Shown: positions 1 through 10,037 of the stretch, one piece after another
Numbering within the stretch: the stretch's first letter is position 1
Layout: every line of letters starts with the position of its first letter
Origin: Acidobacteriota bacterium
GTDB taxonomy: Bacteria > Acidobacteriota > UBA890 > WLXD01
Reading direction: 5' to 3'
Assembly: GCA_029263295.1 (NCBI GenBank)
Contig: JAJCXT010000008.1
Span: 1 to 64,000 of the forward strand
DNA length: 64,000 nt
Translations under genes and position numbers: made by a program
The notes under the pieces: model-generated
What the model saw: only the letters and a program-made list of their open reading frames with translations
Told to the model about the DNA's origin: nothing
Databases searched by the model: none

Positions 1-587
1 CGGGCGGCTGCAAGCATCTCCCGTGAGCTGTCCACGGCGATCACCTTGCCAACGAACGGCGCCAGCGACTCCGACATACGGCCGGTACCGCAACCCAGAT
101 CACCCACGACCCAGTCACTGTCGAGCAGGCCCAGGAGCGCCTGCAGATCGGCACGGTCGCCGAACATATCCCGACGCACGTCGTCCCACGTGGCAGCGGT
201 CTCCGCGAAGAACTCCTGCGAACGCGACTTCCTTGTGGCCAGCACGCTGCGTACTCGGAGCACGTCCTGGCGCGCCGCCGGCAAACCGCCGATCCGATCG
301 CGCACCAGACCCCACAGATCGCTGGCATCCGCGTCGAGTTCGCGGTGCGCCATGCGGTAGTGACGGCTCGTGCCGTCGGGCGTCGACGTCAACCAGCCCT
401 CGTCCACGAGCAGCTTGAGGTGGCGGCTCACGGTCGACTGCGGCAGTTGCAGCACGGTGCAGAGCTCAGACACGGTGAACTCCTGACCCTCGAGAACCAG
501 CAGCAGCCGCGACCGTGTCACGTCGGCCAGGCTGCCCATCCGGTCCAGGATGCGTCCCGGCGCGCTCCGTGCAATTAATCCGTTCAT
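1..587 (-). CDS. ArsR-family HTH regulator fused to a SAM-dependent methyltransferase (partial)
   Basis: Runs off the left edge, so its C-terminus is missing. Translation from the ATG at 587 gives an ArsR/SmtB-like winged helix (about residues 15-70; helix region LQLPQSTVSRHLKLL) and then a class I methyltransferase fold with motif I VVGDLGCGTGR near residue 160, followed by the strand GKVIAVDSS that normally carries the ribose-binding acidic residue. ArsR-methyltransferase fusions are a known architecture; the methyl acceptor cannot be told from sequence. I see no metal-binding cysteine pair in the HTH, so metal sensing is not supported. The next gene upstream on the same strand ends 42 bases away. 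An ArsR-type regulator acting on a separate methyltransferase is excluded, because both domains lie in one frame. Confidence 0.85.
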   Translation of the reverse strand, partial: MNGLIARSAPGRILDRMGSLADVTRSRLLLVLEGQEFTVSELCTVLQLPQSTVSRHLKLLVDEGWLTSTPDGTSRHYRMAHRELDADASDLWGLVRDRIGGLPAARQDVLRVRSVLATRKSRSQEFFAETAATWDDVRRDMFGDRADLQALLGLLDSDWVVGDLGCGTGRMSESLAPFVGKVIAVDSSREMLAAA

Positions 588-629
588 GCGGATAAACTGA
601 TGCAACCGTCTCGTGAAGTCAAGCCAGAG

Positions 630-1265
630 TCAGATGTTCTCAGCTGTGAGCTGAACCACGATTCCCGAGTAGGTGCCGGATACCTTGGCTCTGTTGATGT
701 TGACCCGCAGCAGGATCTCGCCCCAGATGTGCCCGCTCGCTCCGGTTGACGGCACGACGATGTTGGTGCCTTCCCTGCCGGCAGCGGCAACTCGAGCACG
801 CTGCACCCTGATTCTGTTGTTGCCGGGACCGGCGATCGTCGCATCCCTCTCGATGATGCTGATGGACACCTGGGTGTCACCGGATGCCGACACCGAGCGC
901 ATCGCCCACGCGTCCGGCACGGTTAGCCACAAACGCGGACCGCCAGTGAGTGGATTGCCGGTCGCGCTCCTGATGTCGGCATCGACACCCAGCGTACTGC
1001 CGGCCAGGCCCACGGTGGCCGACTGGTGGCCGACATTGGCCGGCTCCTTCCCCACGATGTAGTTGGTCAACTCGGCCGTGGTCAGGTCGAAGGTAATCTG
1101 ATCCCAGTACCACAGGACGACGTAGTCGGGAAAATCAACGCCAACGTCGTACACCAAGGTCTGTGCCGACGCCGGTGCCACCTGAACCACGGTGGCGATG
1201 GCCAGCAGCAGGCACACCGCGGCCGATATCATCCAGGCGGTCACACGTTGTCGGGTTCTCGGCAT
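630..1265 (-). CDS. Exported protein of unknown function
   Basis: About 211 aa. I start it at the ATG at 1265, not the longer in-frame ATG at 1334, because AAGGGA lies 7 bases upstream and the product then opens with a standard signal peptide (basic MPRTRQR, hydrophobic core, cleavage probably after APASAQ near residue 34). The mature part is rich in V, T, S and D with alternating hydrophobics, which suggests an all-beta secreted domain. It has no cysteines, enzyme motif or sorting signal that I recognise, and I assign no family. Two tandem 18-bp units containing Shine-Dalgarno-like GGAG lie just upstream (1277-1312). Confidence 0.7.
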   Translation of the reverse strand: MPRTRQRVTAWMISAAVCLLLAIATVVQVAPASAQTLVYDVGVDFPDYVVLWYWDQITFDLTTAELTNYIVGKEPANVGHQSATVGLAGSTLGVDADIRSATGNPLTGGPRLWLTVPDAWAMRSVSASGDTQVSISIIERDATIAGPGNNRIRVQRARVAAAGREGTNIVVPSTGASGHIWGEILLRVNINRAKVSGTYSGIVVQLTAENI

Positions 1266-1276
1266 CACTGATCCCT

Positions 1277-1312
1277 TACTCCAAGGGGCACTCCTACTCC
1301 AAGCGGCACTCC
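1277..1312. repeat. Tandem duplication of an 18-bp unit in a 5' leader
   Basis: Two adjacent copies (1277-1294 and 1295-1312) of TACTCCAAGsGGCACTCC differ at one base. On the minus strand, the direction of the downstream gene, each copy contains GGAGTG and TTGGAGTA, so the leader of the exported protein at 1265 carries several Shine-Dalgarno-like cores in series. Confidence 0.8.
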
Positions 1313-1510
1313 GCGCCCCAAGCCTGCGTTTCATCGTACCCAGCGTGAACGCCCAGCTTCAAACAGAAAACACTGACCCTGCATAATCGTGGCAACTAAT
1401 GGTCAGCAATAGACATGAAACAGCATCCATGTCCCTGCTTGCGTGCCCGAGCGATCTCCTGGCGGCGGTGGGCGCGCCTCTTCTGGAATCTGCCGGCATG
1501 AGTGCCCGGA

Positions 1511-2647
1511 CTACGGCACGGGTTGCTGGCCCGCACCCGCCGCTGCCGAGGAGCGGTGGATTCGCCACAGACCGTAGGTGAGCAATGGCAAGGCAAACAA
1601 CGCCAGGAATCCATAGGCCATCAGCGTATATCCCTGCGCCACCAGCGCGATGATGCCGAAGCGCGAGAGCAGGGCGGCCAGCAGCAGCACCGCGAAGGTC
1701 AGCGCTCCGGCCTGCCGGCCGCTCAACGGCTCGCGACCAGCCTCGCGTAGATTGGCCGAGATCCGATCGGTGATCGCGTGGATCATGCCGACGCTCGTCT
1801 CGACCAGGGTCCAGAGCACAACGATCGCGTAGAGCGCCACCAGCCACCCGCCGTTGGTGCGTTCGAGCATGACCAGCCACGGCACCTCGGCGCCGAGAAC
1901 CTCCGGGTCCGGATAGAAGCCGAGCACCGCCAGGTAGGTCAGCAGAAACGGTACGGTCGACAGCACGCCGGTGAGGATCCCCGCAGTGACCGCCTGCCAG
2001 CGCGCGGTCTGCCGGTCGAGCACGAACAGGGTGCTGGGCAATCCCGCCAGGTTGTAGCCCGCGTAGAGCAAGCCGATACCGAGAAGAGCGGCGATACCCG
2101 GCCCGTCGACCGGGTCGTGCGTGCCGGCTAGCGCCGGGCCGATGTTGGCAGAGGTCGCGCGAATGACGGATCCCGCGAAGAGCAGATAACCCGCGTACAG
2201 GACCACGGACCCGATCGACTTGAAGTGCTCGATCACGCGGCGGCCGGAAGCGTTGATCAACGCCACCAACACCATGATCAGGCCGACCCCAACCGCGTGC
2301 GGAAGCCCCAGCACCTGCTCACCGATCGCACCCGACGCAGCACTGACGACCGCGATGACAACAACGACCATCGTCACGTAGAGAACGTCGAACAACGGCC
2401 ACAGCGGACCGATGAGTTCCCTCACCAGGCTGCGATAGTCGAAGGCGCGCGTCACCCGCGCAAACTCGTAACACGCGGCGGTAATCACCGAGAAGCCGGC
2501 GCCGATCGCCACCAGGCTCCAGAGGCCGCCGCGGCCAAACTGGGCGCCGTACTCGACAATCTCCCGGCCGGTAGCGTACGCGCCGCCAATCAACACCGAC
2601 TGGAAGATGATCGCGGGAAGGAGCACCTGCTGCAGGGTTCGCTTCAT
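1511..2647 (-). CDS. YkvI-like integral membrane protein (LeuT/SLC5-SLC6-type fold)
   Basis: About 378 aa with roughly ten hydrophobic segments. It opens MKRTLQQVLLPAIIFQSVLI and continues GGAYATGREIVEYGAQFG, which resembles the unwound first transmembrane helix (GGxxxTGREIxEYG) of the YkvI/YkvI-like membrane family, a distant relative of amino-acid/sodium symporters. The frame stays open well upstream to 2995, but that stretch lies inside the glycosyltransferase gene, so I take the ATG at 2647, five bases after that gene's stop. That spacing suggests co-transcription. The substrate is unknown. The C-terminus ends in a short polar tail after a final helix near residue 350. Confidence 0.78.
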   Translation of the reverse strand: MKRTLQQVLLPAIIFQSVLIGGAYATGREIVEYGAQFGRGGLWSLVAIGAGFSVITAACYEFARVTRAFDYRSLVRELIGPLWPLFDVLYVTMVVVVIAVVSAASGAIGEQVLGLPHAVGVGLIMVLVALINASGRRVIEHFKSIGSVVLYAGYLLFAGSVIRATSANIGPALAGTHDPVDGPGIAALLGIGLLYAGYNLAGLPSTLFVLDRQTARWQAVTAGILTGVLSTVPFLLTYLAVLGFYPDPEVLGAEVPWLVMLERTNGGWLVALYAIVVLWTLVETSVGMIHAITDRISANLREAGREPLSGRQAGALTFAVLLLAALLSRFGIIALVAQGYTLMAYGFLALFALPLLTYGLWRIHRSSAAAGAGQQPVP

Positions 2648-2652
2648 CGCGC

Positions 2653-4587
2653 TCACTGGACCGGCCGCGACACGGGACGATCCAACTCCAGCTTCCACAG
2701 GCTGTGAGATTGGTCTGCCGGGTTGCGGTAAATCTCGACGGCGTAGCGGCGCATGAAGTCGATGAACTTCCGCCGCTCCGCCGGGCCCAGGCCATTCGCC
2801 TCGAGTGTCGCGAACTCGTTCACGAGCAGATGGGTGATGCCCATGTCGCGGAAGAAGGTGACGATGTCCGCGGGCGAGAATGCCGCGGTGAGGACCTTTT
2901 CGAGTCGAAAGTGCCCGAACGTATAGTCTGCGCGCCAGCCGTTCGGGAAAGGCGTCATCGCGCCGTCGCCAGGCATGTCGTAGTAGTAGCCCCACGTCTG
3001 CCCGTTCACCAGGAACAGTCGGTCGCCCGGGCCAAGGACACGATTCGCCTCCGCAATCCCCCCGTAGGGTGGCAGCCTGCTGATGATGTACTCCTCCCGC
3101 GTTACTTCCCCACGCCAGTACGCCAGGTCCTTGTCCAGGTACGCCTCGGCATAGGCCTCGTTCAGACTGAGACCGATGAACACCAGCATCGCCGCCTGGG
3201 CCAATCGCCCACGCCGGCCGGTGGCGAGCACGGCCAGCAACGCCGAGGCCGCCGGGAGAATCGGCAACATGAAGCGCACCTGCGTCGTGGTCAAGGCCCA
3301 GGTGAACACGAACACGCTTCCGAAGACCGCGATCATGCGCAGGTCGCGCTCTCGCGAGCGCAGCAGCGCCAATGGCGCGAGCAGATAAACGGGGGTGAGG
3401 ATGCCGTCGTAGAAGCGGTAGTCAAACTTCGCATCCACGAACACGCGGTAGATCGAGGATAGGCGTTCGCCCAGCGTACGTTCGTACCCGGCGCCGTACT
3501 GTTGTTGCCAGGCCATGGCGAGCCTGGCCTGCTCCCCGCTCCAGTTCACCGCATCAGTGAGTTCGAGGGGCAAGACCTCGAACGGGAAGAAGGGCCAGCC
3601 TGTGATCCACCAGGTGCGTGCCAGGTGTGGCAGGAACATCACGAACCCGACCCCACCTAGCGCCACCAATCCGAACGGAACCGTGGGTGGCCGGCTGACC
3701 AGGTGTTCCACCAGCACCATCAAAGACAGCAGGAGCACTAGCTGCAGGCCCGTGTACTTCAGCGACCAGGCTCCCCCGGCGAGCAACCCTGCGAGGACCG
3801 CCCACTTCCACGCCGCCCATTCACTCTCCTGTCGCTCGCGGACGTAACGAATCGTCACCACCAGAGCAAGGAAGACGTAGAGGGTGTACGCCAGGTCGAT
3901 GTAAGCCAGGTGTCCCACGATGAGGATCTGCGGGATCGTCAGGAAGGTAGCGGTTGCCAGCACGGCCGCTGGTCGATCGGCGAGCGTGCGCGCGTAGCCG
4001 TAGATCGCCAGCATGCCGAGGAAGCCGAACAACAGGTGAAACAGGTGCGCCGCGGCCTCGCCCCCGAACTCCAGAGCGAACATGTAGAGCATCTGCACGT
4101 TCATCGGGTAGTAGGCCAGCACGTTGTCGGTAAACGGCGGCAGGAAACCTACCTGCAGGATTCGTTTCGGAACCTCGAGGTGATAGACGATCGCGTCGAT
4201 ACCCACCGCTGGCAGGTAACACCACACACCCATGGCGACGAAATAGGCGACTGCCCCGCCCAGACCGACCGCCAGGGCACGATCCTGTCGCGCTTCGCGC
4301 AGCACTGCTACAACGGCGCTCCGGGCCTGAGGCAGTGCGAGGCCAGCCAGCAGAATCACCGCGGCGAACATGGCCAGCAATAGCGGACGGCCGACGATCG
4401 GCACGCCAGTGAGGTACCCGAACATGGACGCGCCATAGAGCGCGTAGCAAAAAACCAGGATGCCCAGGGCGGTCTCGACAGCGACCTGAAGACCAACGTG
4501 GCGCAGAGTCCACCGCGGCCTGACGAGCCTGCTACCGACGTACCAGGACGCCAGTGCCGTACATACCACCTGCACGAGCGCGATCAA
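2653..4587 (-). CDS. GT-C-type integral membrane glycosyltransferase-like protein
   Basis: About 644 aa: eleven or more hydrophobic helices, then a soluble C-terminal domain from about residue 500. After the third helix it carries GIDAIVYHLEVPKRIL, where the acidic residue in the first periplasmic loop matches the catalytic position of GT-C enzymes (ArnT/PMT-like, using polyprenyl-phosphate sugars). This is family-level inference and the donor and acceptor are unknown. The longest frame starts GTG at 4611, but a purine-rich Shine-Dalgarno run (AGGGGAGGGGAG) sits inside it directly before an in-frame TTG at 4587, so I prefer the TTG. It ends five bases before the YkvI-like gene and diverges from a PQQ-like propeller gene. 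Confidence 0.75.
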   Translation of the reverse strand: MIALVQVVCTALASWYVGSRLVRPRWTLRHVGLQVAVETALGILVFCYALYGASMFGYLTGVPIVGRPLLLAMFAAVILLAGLALPQARSAVVAVLREARQDRALAVGLGGAVAYFVAMGVWCYLPAVGIDAIVYHLEVPKRILQVGFLPPFTDNVLAYYPMNVQMLYMFALEFGGEAAAHLFHLLFGFLGMLAIYGYARTLADRPAAVLATATFLTIPQILIVGHLAYIDLAYTLYVFLALVVTIRYVRERQESEWAAWKWAVLAGLLAGGAWSLKYTGLQLVLLLSLMVLVEHLVSRPPTVPFGLVALGGVGFVMFLPHLARTWWITGWPFFPFEVLPLELTDAVNWSGEQARLAMAWQQQYGAGYERTLGERLSSIYRVFVDAKFDYRFYDGILTPVYLLAPLALLRSRERDLRMIAVFGSVFVFTWALTTTQVRFMLPILPAASALLAVLATGRRGRLAQAAMLVFIGLSLNEAYAEAYLDKDLAYWRGEVTREEYIISRLPPYGGIAEANRVLGPGDRLFLVNGQTWGYYYDMPGDGAMTPFPNGWRADYTFGHFRLEKVLTAAFSPADIVTFFRDMGITHLLVNEFATLEANGLGPAERRKFIDFMRRYAVEIYRNPADQSHSLWKLELDRPVSRPVQ

Positions 4588-4704
4588 GAAGCTCCCCTCC
4601 CCTGGACGCACACGTTGCCCTGTCGGCGGGCGGTGGCGTATCGTCCCCTGGAATCAGCCAGCGAAACGCGGCGGCATCCCCCAATCCCCGACACCAGGAC
4701 CAAC

Positions 4705-5988
4705 ATGCGCAGACTGCTCGCCTTTTCGGCCGCCATGCTACTCGCTTCCGCCACGCTGAGCCAGGCGGTCGCCGGCCCTGCCGACGAAGGCGACAACTGG
4801 CCTAACTGGCGTGGCCCTTCTCGCGACGGCAGCAGCGCCGAGACGGGACTCCCACTGGAATGGACCACCACCGAAAACATCGCATGGAGTCTGGAGTTGG
4901 ATTCCTGGAGCGGGTCCACGCCGATCATCTGGGGCGAGACGGTTTTCCTGAGCGTCGCGGACGGCGAGAGCCTGTGGCTCTGGGCCCTGAATCGCGATAG
5001 CGGCGAGAAGCTCTGGCAGGGATTTCTCTCTGACGGAGATCACACGGAGCGCAAGCAGAACATGTCCTCGCCGTCGCCGGTGACCGATGGCGAGCACGTC
5101 TGGATCATGACCGGCACAGGCATCCTGAAGGCGTTCGACTTCGAGGGCAACGAGCGCTGGAGCCGTGACATCCCGGCCGACTACGGCGACTTTGGACTCC
5201 AGTGGGGGTACGCCTCTTCGCCCCTGCTGTACGACGGCGCCTTGTACGTGCAGGTACTGCACGGGATGAAGACGGACGATACGCCGTACGTGCTACGAAT
5301 CGATCCGGCCACCGGGAAGACCGTGTGGAAGGTCGAGCGCCCCACCGAGGCGATCATGGAATCTCCTGATTCCTACACGACCCCGGCGCTGCTCGAGCAC
5401 GAGGACGGCGACGAGATCATCATTACCGGTGGCGACGTCGTTACTGGTCACGACCCGGCTAGCGGAGAAGAACTATGGCGGCTGGACGGCCTCAACCCCG
5501 ACAACCAACGGAACTACAGAATCGTCGCTTCACCGTTGATCCACGACGACATCATCTACGCGCCCACGCGGGAGCGACCTCTACTCGCGATCCGGGCGGG
5601 CGGGCGCGGTGATATCACCGAGACGCACAGGCTCTGGTCGTTCAACAACGGCCCGGATGTGCCCACGCCGGTGACCGACGGCAAGTACTTCTACAGCATC
5701 AACGACAAGGGCATCGCCTACTGCCTGGATGCCAGGACCGGCGAGAACATCTACGGTCCGGTCCGCCTGGCAGTAGCCACCTACAGTGGCTCTCCTGTGC
5801 TGGCCGACGGCAAGATCTACATCACCAACGAGGATGGCTTGACCAGCGTGATGAAGGCCGGACCGGAGTTCGAGGTGCTGGCCGAGAACGACCTCGGTGA
5901 CTACACCTTGAGTTCACCGGCGATCTCCGACGGCCAGATCTTCATCCGCACCGCCAGCGCCCTTTATGCGATCGGCCAGCGCCGCTGA
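4705..5988 (+). CDS. Exported PQQ-like beta-propeller protein (copy 1)
   Basis: About 427 aa. The ATG at 4705 has AGGA six bases upstream and begins a clear signal peptide ([20 protein letters not shown], cleavage near AVAGPA). The mature part opens with the block [14 protein letters not shown], then GLPLEW, then repeated blades with the W-x-x-x-L and A-x-x-x-x-G-E motifs of the PQQ/PknB-associated WD-like propeller ([31 protein letters not shown]). Seven or eight blades are plausible. It has no heme motif or dehydrogenase catalytic residues that I can see, so it is probably a scaffold or binding protein. Its end overlaps the following lipoprotein gene by 23 bases. Three more paralogues lie at 11317, 13548 and 20902. 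Confidence 0.85.
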   Translation: MRRLLAFSAAMLLASATLSQAVAGPADEGDNWPNWRGPSRDGSSAETGLPLEWTTTENIAWSLELDSWSGSTPIIWGETVFLSVADGESLWLWALNRDSGEKLWQGFLSDGDHTERKQNMSSPSPVTDGEHVWIMTGTGILKAFDFEGNERWSRDIPADYGDFGLQWGYASSPLLYDGALYVQVLHGMKTDDTPYVLRIDPATGKTVWKVERPTEAIMESPDSYTTPALLEHEDGDEIIITGGDVVTGHDPASGEELWRLDGLNPDNQRNYRIVASPLIHDDIIYAPTRERPLLAIRAGGRGDITETHRLWSFNNGPDVPTPVTDGKYFYSINDKGIAYCLDARTGENIYGPVRLAVATYSGSPVLADGKIYITNEDGLTSVMKAGPEFEVLAENDLGDYTLSSPAISDGQIFIRTASALYAIGQRR

Positions 5989-7285
5989 GTTGCCCGCGCG
6001 GGCGGGCCGAGCGGCGCGTGCTCTCGGCCTTGGGCTTGGCCTCTGCCTGAGCCTCGCCGCGAACGGGTGCAGCAGTGAGCCGCCCCACCCCGGGCCCGAC
6101 TCGGCGCTGCAGGTGGACATCGACGTTCTTGCTGAAGGCACCGTGATCCGCAATACGGACGGCTCGATGTGGCAAGGGCCCGCGCGGCTCGTGCCCGAAG
6201 CCACCATTGGTTCTACGGATGGCCCGAGCGAGCTCATGTTCGGCCGCATCGCGGATTTTGAAGTTACGGCAGAGCACATCTACGTACTCGAGGCCCAACC
6301 ACCACTCGTGCGCAAGTACGATCACGACGGCAACTGGATTGCCGACCTCGGCGGTCGCGGCCAGGGGCCGGGGCAGTTCGAATGGCCGGCGGGGCTAGCG
6401 GTGGACGCGACACAAGAGCAGGTCTACGTCCAGCATAGAGAGCCGTGGAGGCTCGCGAGAGTCAGCACCAACGGGGGCCGCCCCGGCACCCTCGAGGTCG
6501 AACTGCCCGCGGCCGAGGCGGACATGGTGCTCACGCCCGCCGGTCTTGCCCGTGCCGTCGTGCTGGAGCGCGCCGAAGGGCGGTTCGAACGGAGTATCGC
6601 CCTCGAGTGGCTACCTCTCGACACGCTCGATCCCACGCGTGTGCCGCTGGAGGGCGCCGGATTGTCAGCGATCTGGACAGCCACCTGTGATGGTGGGGGC
6701 GCTATCGCCATACCGATCCCATTCGCGCCCGAAGTCCAGTGGCTGCTGTTCCGCCACGGCGGGTACGCACTCGGCAGGTCGGACGAGTATCGCTTCGTCA
6801 TCCACTCGGCGGACGGTTCTACGCGGACGGTGCACAGGTACTGGACACCGGTCCTCGCCAGCGCCGCAGAGCGTGAGTGGCGAACTCGCCTAGCGCGCAG
6901 CGGAGCCAGCTGCGGAGGAGGAGCGTCCCCGTGGAATGGTCCGGACGCACCAGCTTCCAAGCGCGCCTTTGACTCCTTGTTCAGCGATGGGGCCGGGCGG
7001 ATTTGGGTCGTTCGCGAGGGAAACGGCCAGCCACTTGGCGACTGCGCCACCGCGGGCGAGCCGCTCTCGGAGTGGCGGCAGCGCCCCTGCTGGGAAGCTC
7101 CGGTGCTGGTCGATATCTTCGACGAGGAAGGTAGATTCCTCGGCCCGCTCAACCTGCCCGACGGGCTACGCCTCCACCCGCGCCCCGCCGCGAAAGGCGA
7201 CCGCATTCTCGCTGTCACCCTCGACGCGGGGGGAAACCCCAACCTGACCTGGTATCGGCTGCAACGACCGACCGCGTCACCCTGA
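5966..7285 (+). CDS. NHL/6-bladed beta-propeller lipoprotein
   Basis: About 439 aa. The ATG at 5966 lies inside the end of the upstream propeller gene, a coupled arrangement. After a long n-region (two Arg clusters) a hydrophobic stretch ends LAANGCSSEPP, a plausible though imperfect lipobox with Cys near residue 35. The mature domain holds NHL-type repeats, for example VRKYDHDGNWIADLG followed by GQGPGQFEWPAGLAVD, typical of 6-bladed propeller proteins of environmental bacteria. Four cysteines in the second half (EWRTRLARSGASCGG, LGDCATAGE, QRPCWEAP) could form extracytoplasmic disulfides. It ends 16 bases before the convergent ADOP permease. The ligand is unknown. Confidence 0.8.
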   Translation: MRSASAAELPARAGRAARALGLGLGLCLSLAANGCSSEPPHPGPDSALQVDIDVLAEGTVIRNTDGSMWQGPARLVPEATIGSTDGPSELMFGRIADFEVTAEHIYVLEAQPPLVRKYDHDGNWIADLGGRGQGPGQFEWPAGLAVDATQEQVYVQHREPWRLARVSTNGGRPGTLEVELPAAEADMVLTPAGLARAVVLERAEGRFERSIALEWLPLDTLDPTRVPLEGAGLSAIWTATCDGGGAIAIPIPFAPEVQWLLFRHGGYALGRSDEYRFVIHSADGSTRTVHRYWTPVLASAAEREWRTRLARSGASCGGGASPWNGPDAPASKRAFDSLFSDGAGRIWVVREGNGQPLGDCATAGEPLSEWRQRPCWEAPVLVDIFDEEGRFLGPLNLPDGLRLHPRPAAKGDRILAVTLDAGGNPNLTWYRLQRPTASP

Positions 7286-7301
7286 CCCGCGGCCCTTCAA
7301 C

Positions 7302-10037
7302 TCACCGCGTGCGCAGCGCCGACGAGGGCTCCACGTGTGAGGCGCGCAGTGCTGGAACCAGGTTGGCGATCACGCCGACCATGCACAGCGCCGCGGCGGC
7401 CGCCACGTACGCCAGCACGTCGACCGAACTGACGCCGTAGAGCAGCGCGCCGAGCATGCGCGTGGACGCCAGGCTCAGCACGATGCCGATTCCCGCGCCG
7501 ATCAGGATCAGGCGCATGCCTTGGCCGAGCACCATCCGGACGACGCTGCGACGATCCGCGCCGATCGCCATCCGTATGCCGATCTCGCGTGTCCGCTGGG
7601 ACACCGCGAAAGCGATCACTCCGTAGACGCCGACCGATGCCAGCAGAGCGCCGATGACACCGAGCAAGCCCAGCGCCGCGGCCGCGAGGCGAACCGGGAA
7701 AAGGCTCAGAGCCAGATGCTCGCTGATGGTCTCGACCTCCATGACGGCCAGACCCGGGTCCATCTCCCGGAGGATCTGACGCATGGCTGTGAGTACGGCC
7801 GCCTGGTCTCCCTGGGTACGCGCAAGCAGGCTGCCAAAGCCACTGGCGTTGTCCTGGGCGTAGGGCACGTAGATGTTCCGTGTCGGTCCCTCGCCCAGAG
7901 TCGACACCTTGTGCTCGCTATGGATGCCAACAACTTCGGCAAAGGGACCGTCGGCGCCACTCACGGAGAGTCGCTTGCCGATGGGGGCTTGCCCGGGCCA
8001 GAGATCGGCCGCCAGCACCTCGTTGATGATCACCACGGGCGGCGCCTCTTTGACATCCGCCGCGGTGAAGCGTCGTCCCTGGTCGATGCCGATGCCCATG
8101 ACGTCGAAGTAGTTGGGATCCACCGACGTCGTCATCACGGAAGGAGGGTCCTCGCCGGGCGCCAGTTGCTGCCCCTCGAGGTATACGTCGCGGCTCGTCA
8201 CCATGGTGGACTCGAGCGGCAGCCGCTCCGCGAATGCCACCTGCGTGACACCGGGAAGCGCCGCGATCCTGTCCATGGCGCGGAGATAGAAGTCCTGGGC
8301 CTCGTCCGGGCTGTAGCCCTGGAACGCGAGGGCGGCGCCCATATTGACGACGGACTCGGTAGCGATGCCCGGGTCGATCGACTGCGCGTTCTGCAGGCTA
8401 CGCACCATGAGGGCGGCTGCGACCAGCAACACGAGCGAGAGCGTCACCTGGGCCACGACCAGGCTGCTGCGCAAACGCGACCCTCTCAGTCGGCCGCTAT
8501 CACCCGCCTCGTCGCCACGCAACGACTGTGAAAGATCGGCGCGCGTCGACCGCAATGCCGGCACCAGGCCAAACGCGAGCCCTGTGAGCATCGCGACGAC
8601 GGCGGTGAACAGCCACACCCGCCCGCTAACATCCACGGCCAGCGAAATGGGCACCATGATCGGCGGCTGTATTGCCAGCAGCAGTTGCAGAGCCGACTTG
8701 GCGATCACCACGGCCAGGAGGCCTCCGATGAGCGACAGCATCATGCTCTCGGTGAGCAACTGACGAACAAGTCTGCCGCGACCGGCTCCCAGGGCCAGGC
8801 GGATGGCGATTTCCTGCCTTCGCACCGAGCCGCGCGCCAGCATCATGTTGGCCACGTTCGCGCATGCAAGCAGCAGGACCAGCCCAACGAGTCCCATGAG
8901 CACGCCGGCAGCAGGCAACATTGCCTTGTCGATCCCAGGCTCGATGCGCAGATCCGAGGCCTGGAACAGGGTGAATCCCATCTCGCCATTCGTGTCGGGG
9001 AAGTCCTGGCCGAGCTGGACACCGATCGATACCACATCCGCCGTGGCCTGTTCGATCGTCGTGCCCGCGCCCAGGCGGCCGATCACATGAAAGGAGTGCG
9101 AGCCGCGCCGCTCGAGGCCACTGGTCGCGCCGGTAACCGGCCGCAGGGCCTCCCCCGCGAATGTCGGCAGCCAGAAGCTGACTTCCAGCGGCGGGACGAG
9201 CCCCGTGTAGCGGTCGTCCACGACGCCGATGAGCGTGTGAGGACTGCCCCCGAAACGCAGTTCGCTACCCAGCGCCGCCTCGGTACCACCAAGGCGATCG
9301 CGCCAGAACTTCTCGCTCACCATCGCCACGTTGTGGTTTCCCGCGACGTCTTCCTGCGGCGCGAACGTCCTGCCCACGAGCGGCGGAATTCCGAGGACAC
9401 CGAAGTAGTTCGCCGACACCGACTCGCCGAATACGAAATCAACCTCGCCGTCGGCGTTGTACGTGGCGATCTCGGTGCGCACGGCGGCCAGGCCGGTGAA
9501 GGACCCGGCGTTCTCACGCACATCCAGAAAGTCTGGATAGGACATGAACATGTCGCCGAATTCCGTTCCGTCGCGGCCCAGGCGCACGACCGAGTCCGGA
9601 TCGGCGGCCGGCAGGGGCGTGAACAACAAGGCATCGACGAGGGTAAACATCGTCGTGTTGAAGCCAATGCCCACCGCCAGCGACACGATCGCGACGGTCG
9701 AGAACATCGGGCTCTTCACGAGCATGCGGAGGCCAAAACGAATGTCGGCAAGAAGATCGGTCATCAGGCTCGCACCGGGGGATCGGTCGGTTCGGTTGGG
9801 GAACTGGCCCAGGGGGTCTCGACGATCGCGCTTGGCGTGCCCTCCCTCCAGGACCATGTGATCGAGGTTGCCGAAGCGGCGCTCGGCGTCGCGTCGCGCG
9901 GATGCCGGGTCCATGCCCGCCGCGACGTTGTCGTCGGCGCACAGGGCGATATGAGCCAACATCTCTTCGCGGATCTCGTGCTCGAGACGGCGCCCACCGG
10001 CACCGGTCGCGAACTGCCGCCGCAGGAAGCTCAGCAT
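7302..10037 (-). CDS. ADOP-type ABC transporter permease (MacB_PCD/FtsX duplicated), copy 1
   Basis: About 911 aa. The start ATG at 10037 shares one base with the stop of the PadR gene (TGATG), so the two are translationally coupled. N-terminal prefix (residues 1-80): HEIREEMLAHIALCADDN, typical of permease prefix domain 1 of ADOP proteins. Then two repeats of TM helix, periplasmic MacB core domain and FtsX helices; the FtsX block reads EIAIRLALGAGRGRLVRQLL near residue 430 and EIGIRMAIGADRRSVV near the C-terminus. Such permeases are 'orphan' because no ATPase is encoded nearby; none is here. The substrate is unknown; family members have been linked to export or stress, but nothing here shows which. 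Long plus-strand frames opposite this gene are shadows. Confidence 0.93.
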   Translation of the reverse strand: MLSFLRRQFATGAGGRRLEHEIREEMLAHIALCADDNVAAGMDPASARRDAERRFGNLDHMVLEGGHAKRDRRDPLGQFPNRTDRSPGASLMTDLLADIRFGLRMLVKSPMFSTVAIVSLAVGIGFNTTMFTLVDALLFTPLPAADPDSVVRLGRDGTEFGDMFMSYPDFLDVRENAGSFTGLAAVRTEIATYNADGEVDFVFGESVSANYFGVLGIPPLVGRTFAPQEDVAGNHNVAMVSEKFWRDRLGGTEAALGSELRFGGSPHTLIGVVDDRYTGLVPPLEVSFWLPTFAGEALRPVTGATSGLERRGSHSFHVIGRLGAGTTIEQATADVVSIGVQLGQDFPDTNGEMGFTLFQASDLRIEPGIDKAMLPAAGVLMGLVGLVLLLACANVANMMLARGSVRRQEIAIRLALGAGRGRLVRQLLTESMMLSLIGGLLAVVIAKSALQLLLAIQPPIMVPISLAVDVSGRVWLFTAVVAMLTGLAFGLVPALRSTRADLSQSLRGDEAGDSGRLRGSRLRSSLVVAQVTLSLVLLVAAALMVRSLQNAQSIDPGIATESVVNMGAALAFQGYSPDEAQDFYLRAMDRIAALPGVTQVAFAERLPLESTMVTSRDVYLEGQQLAPGEDPPSVMTTSVDPNYFDVMGIGIDQGRRFTAADVKEAPPVVIINEVLAADLWPGQAPIGKRLSVSGADGPFAEVVGIHSEHKVSTLGEGPTRNIYVPYAQDNASGFGSLLARTQGDQAAVLTAMRQILREMDPGLAVMEVETISEHLALSLFPVRLAAAALGLLGVIGALLASVGVYGVIAFAVSQRTREIGIRMAIGADRRSVVRMVLGQGMRLILIGAGIGIVLSLASTRMLGALLYGVSSVDVLAYVAAAAALCMVGVIANLVPALRASHVEPSSALRTR

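Noticed and set aside
2704-3462. Plus-strand frame of 252 codons under the GT-C gene
   Set aside because: Arg/His-rich antisense product without domain features.
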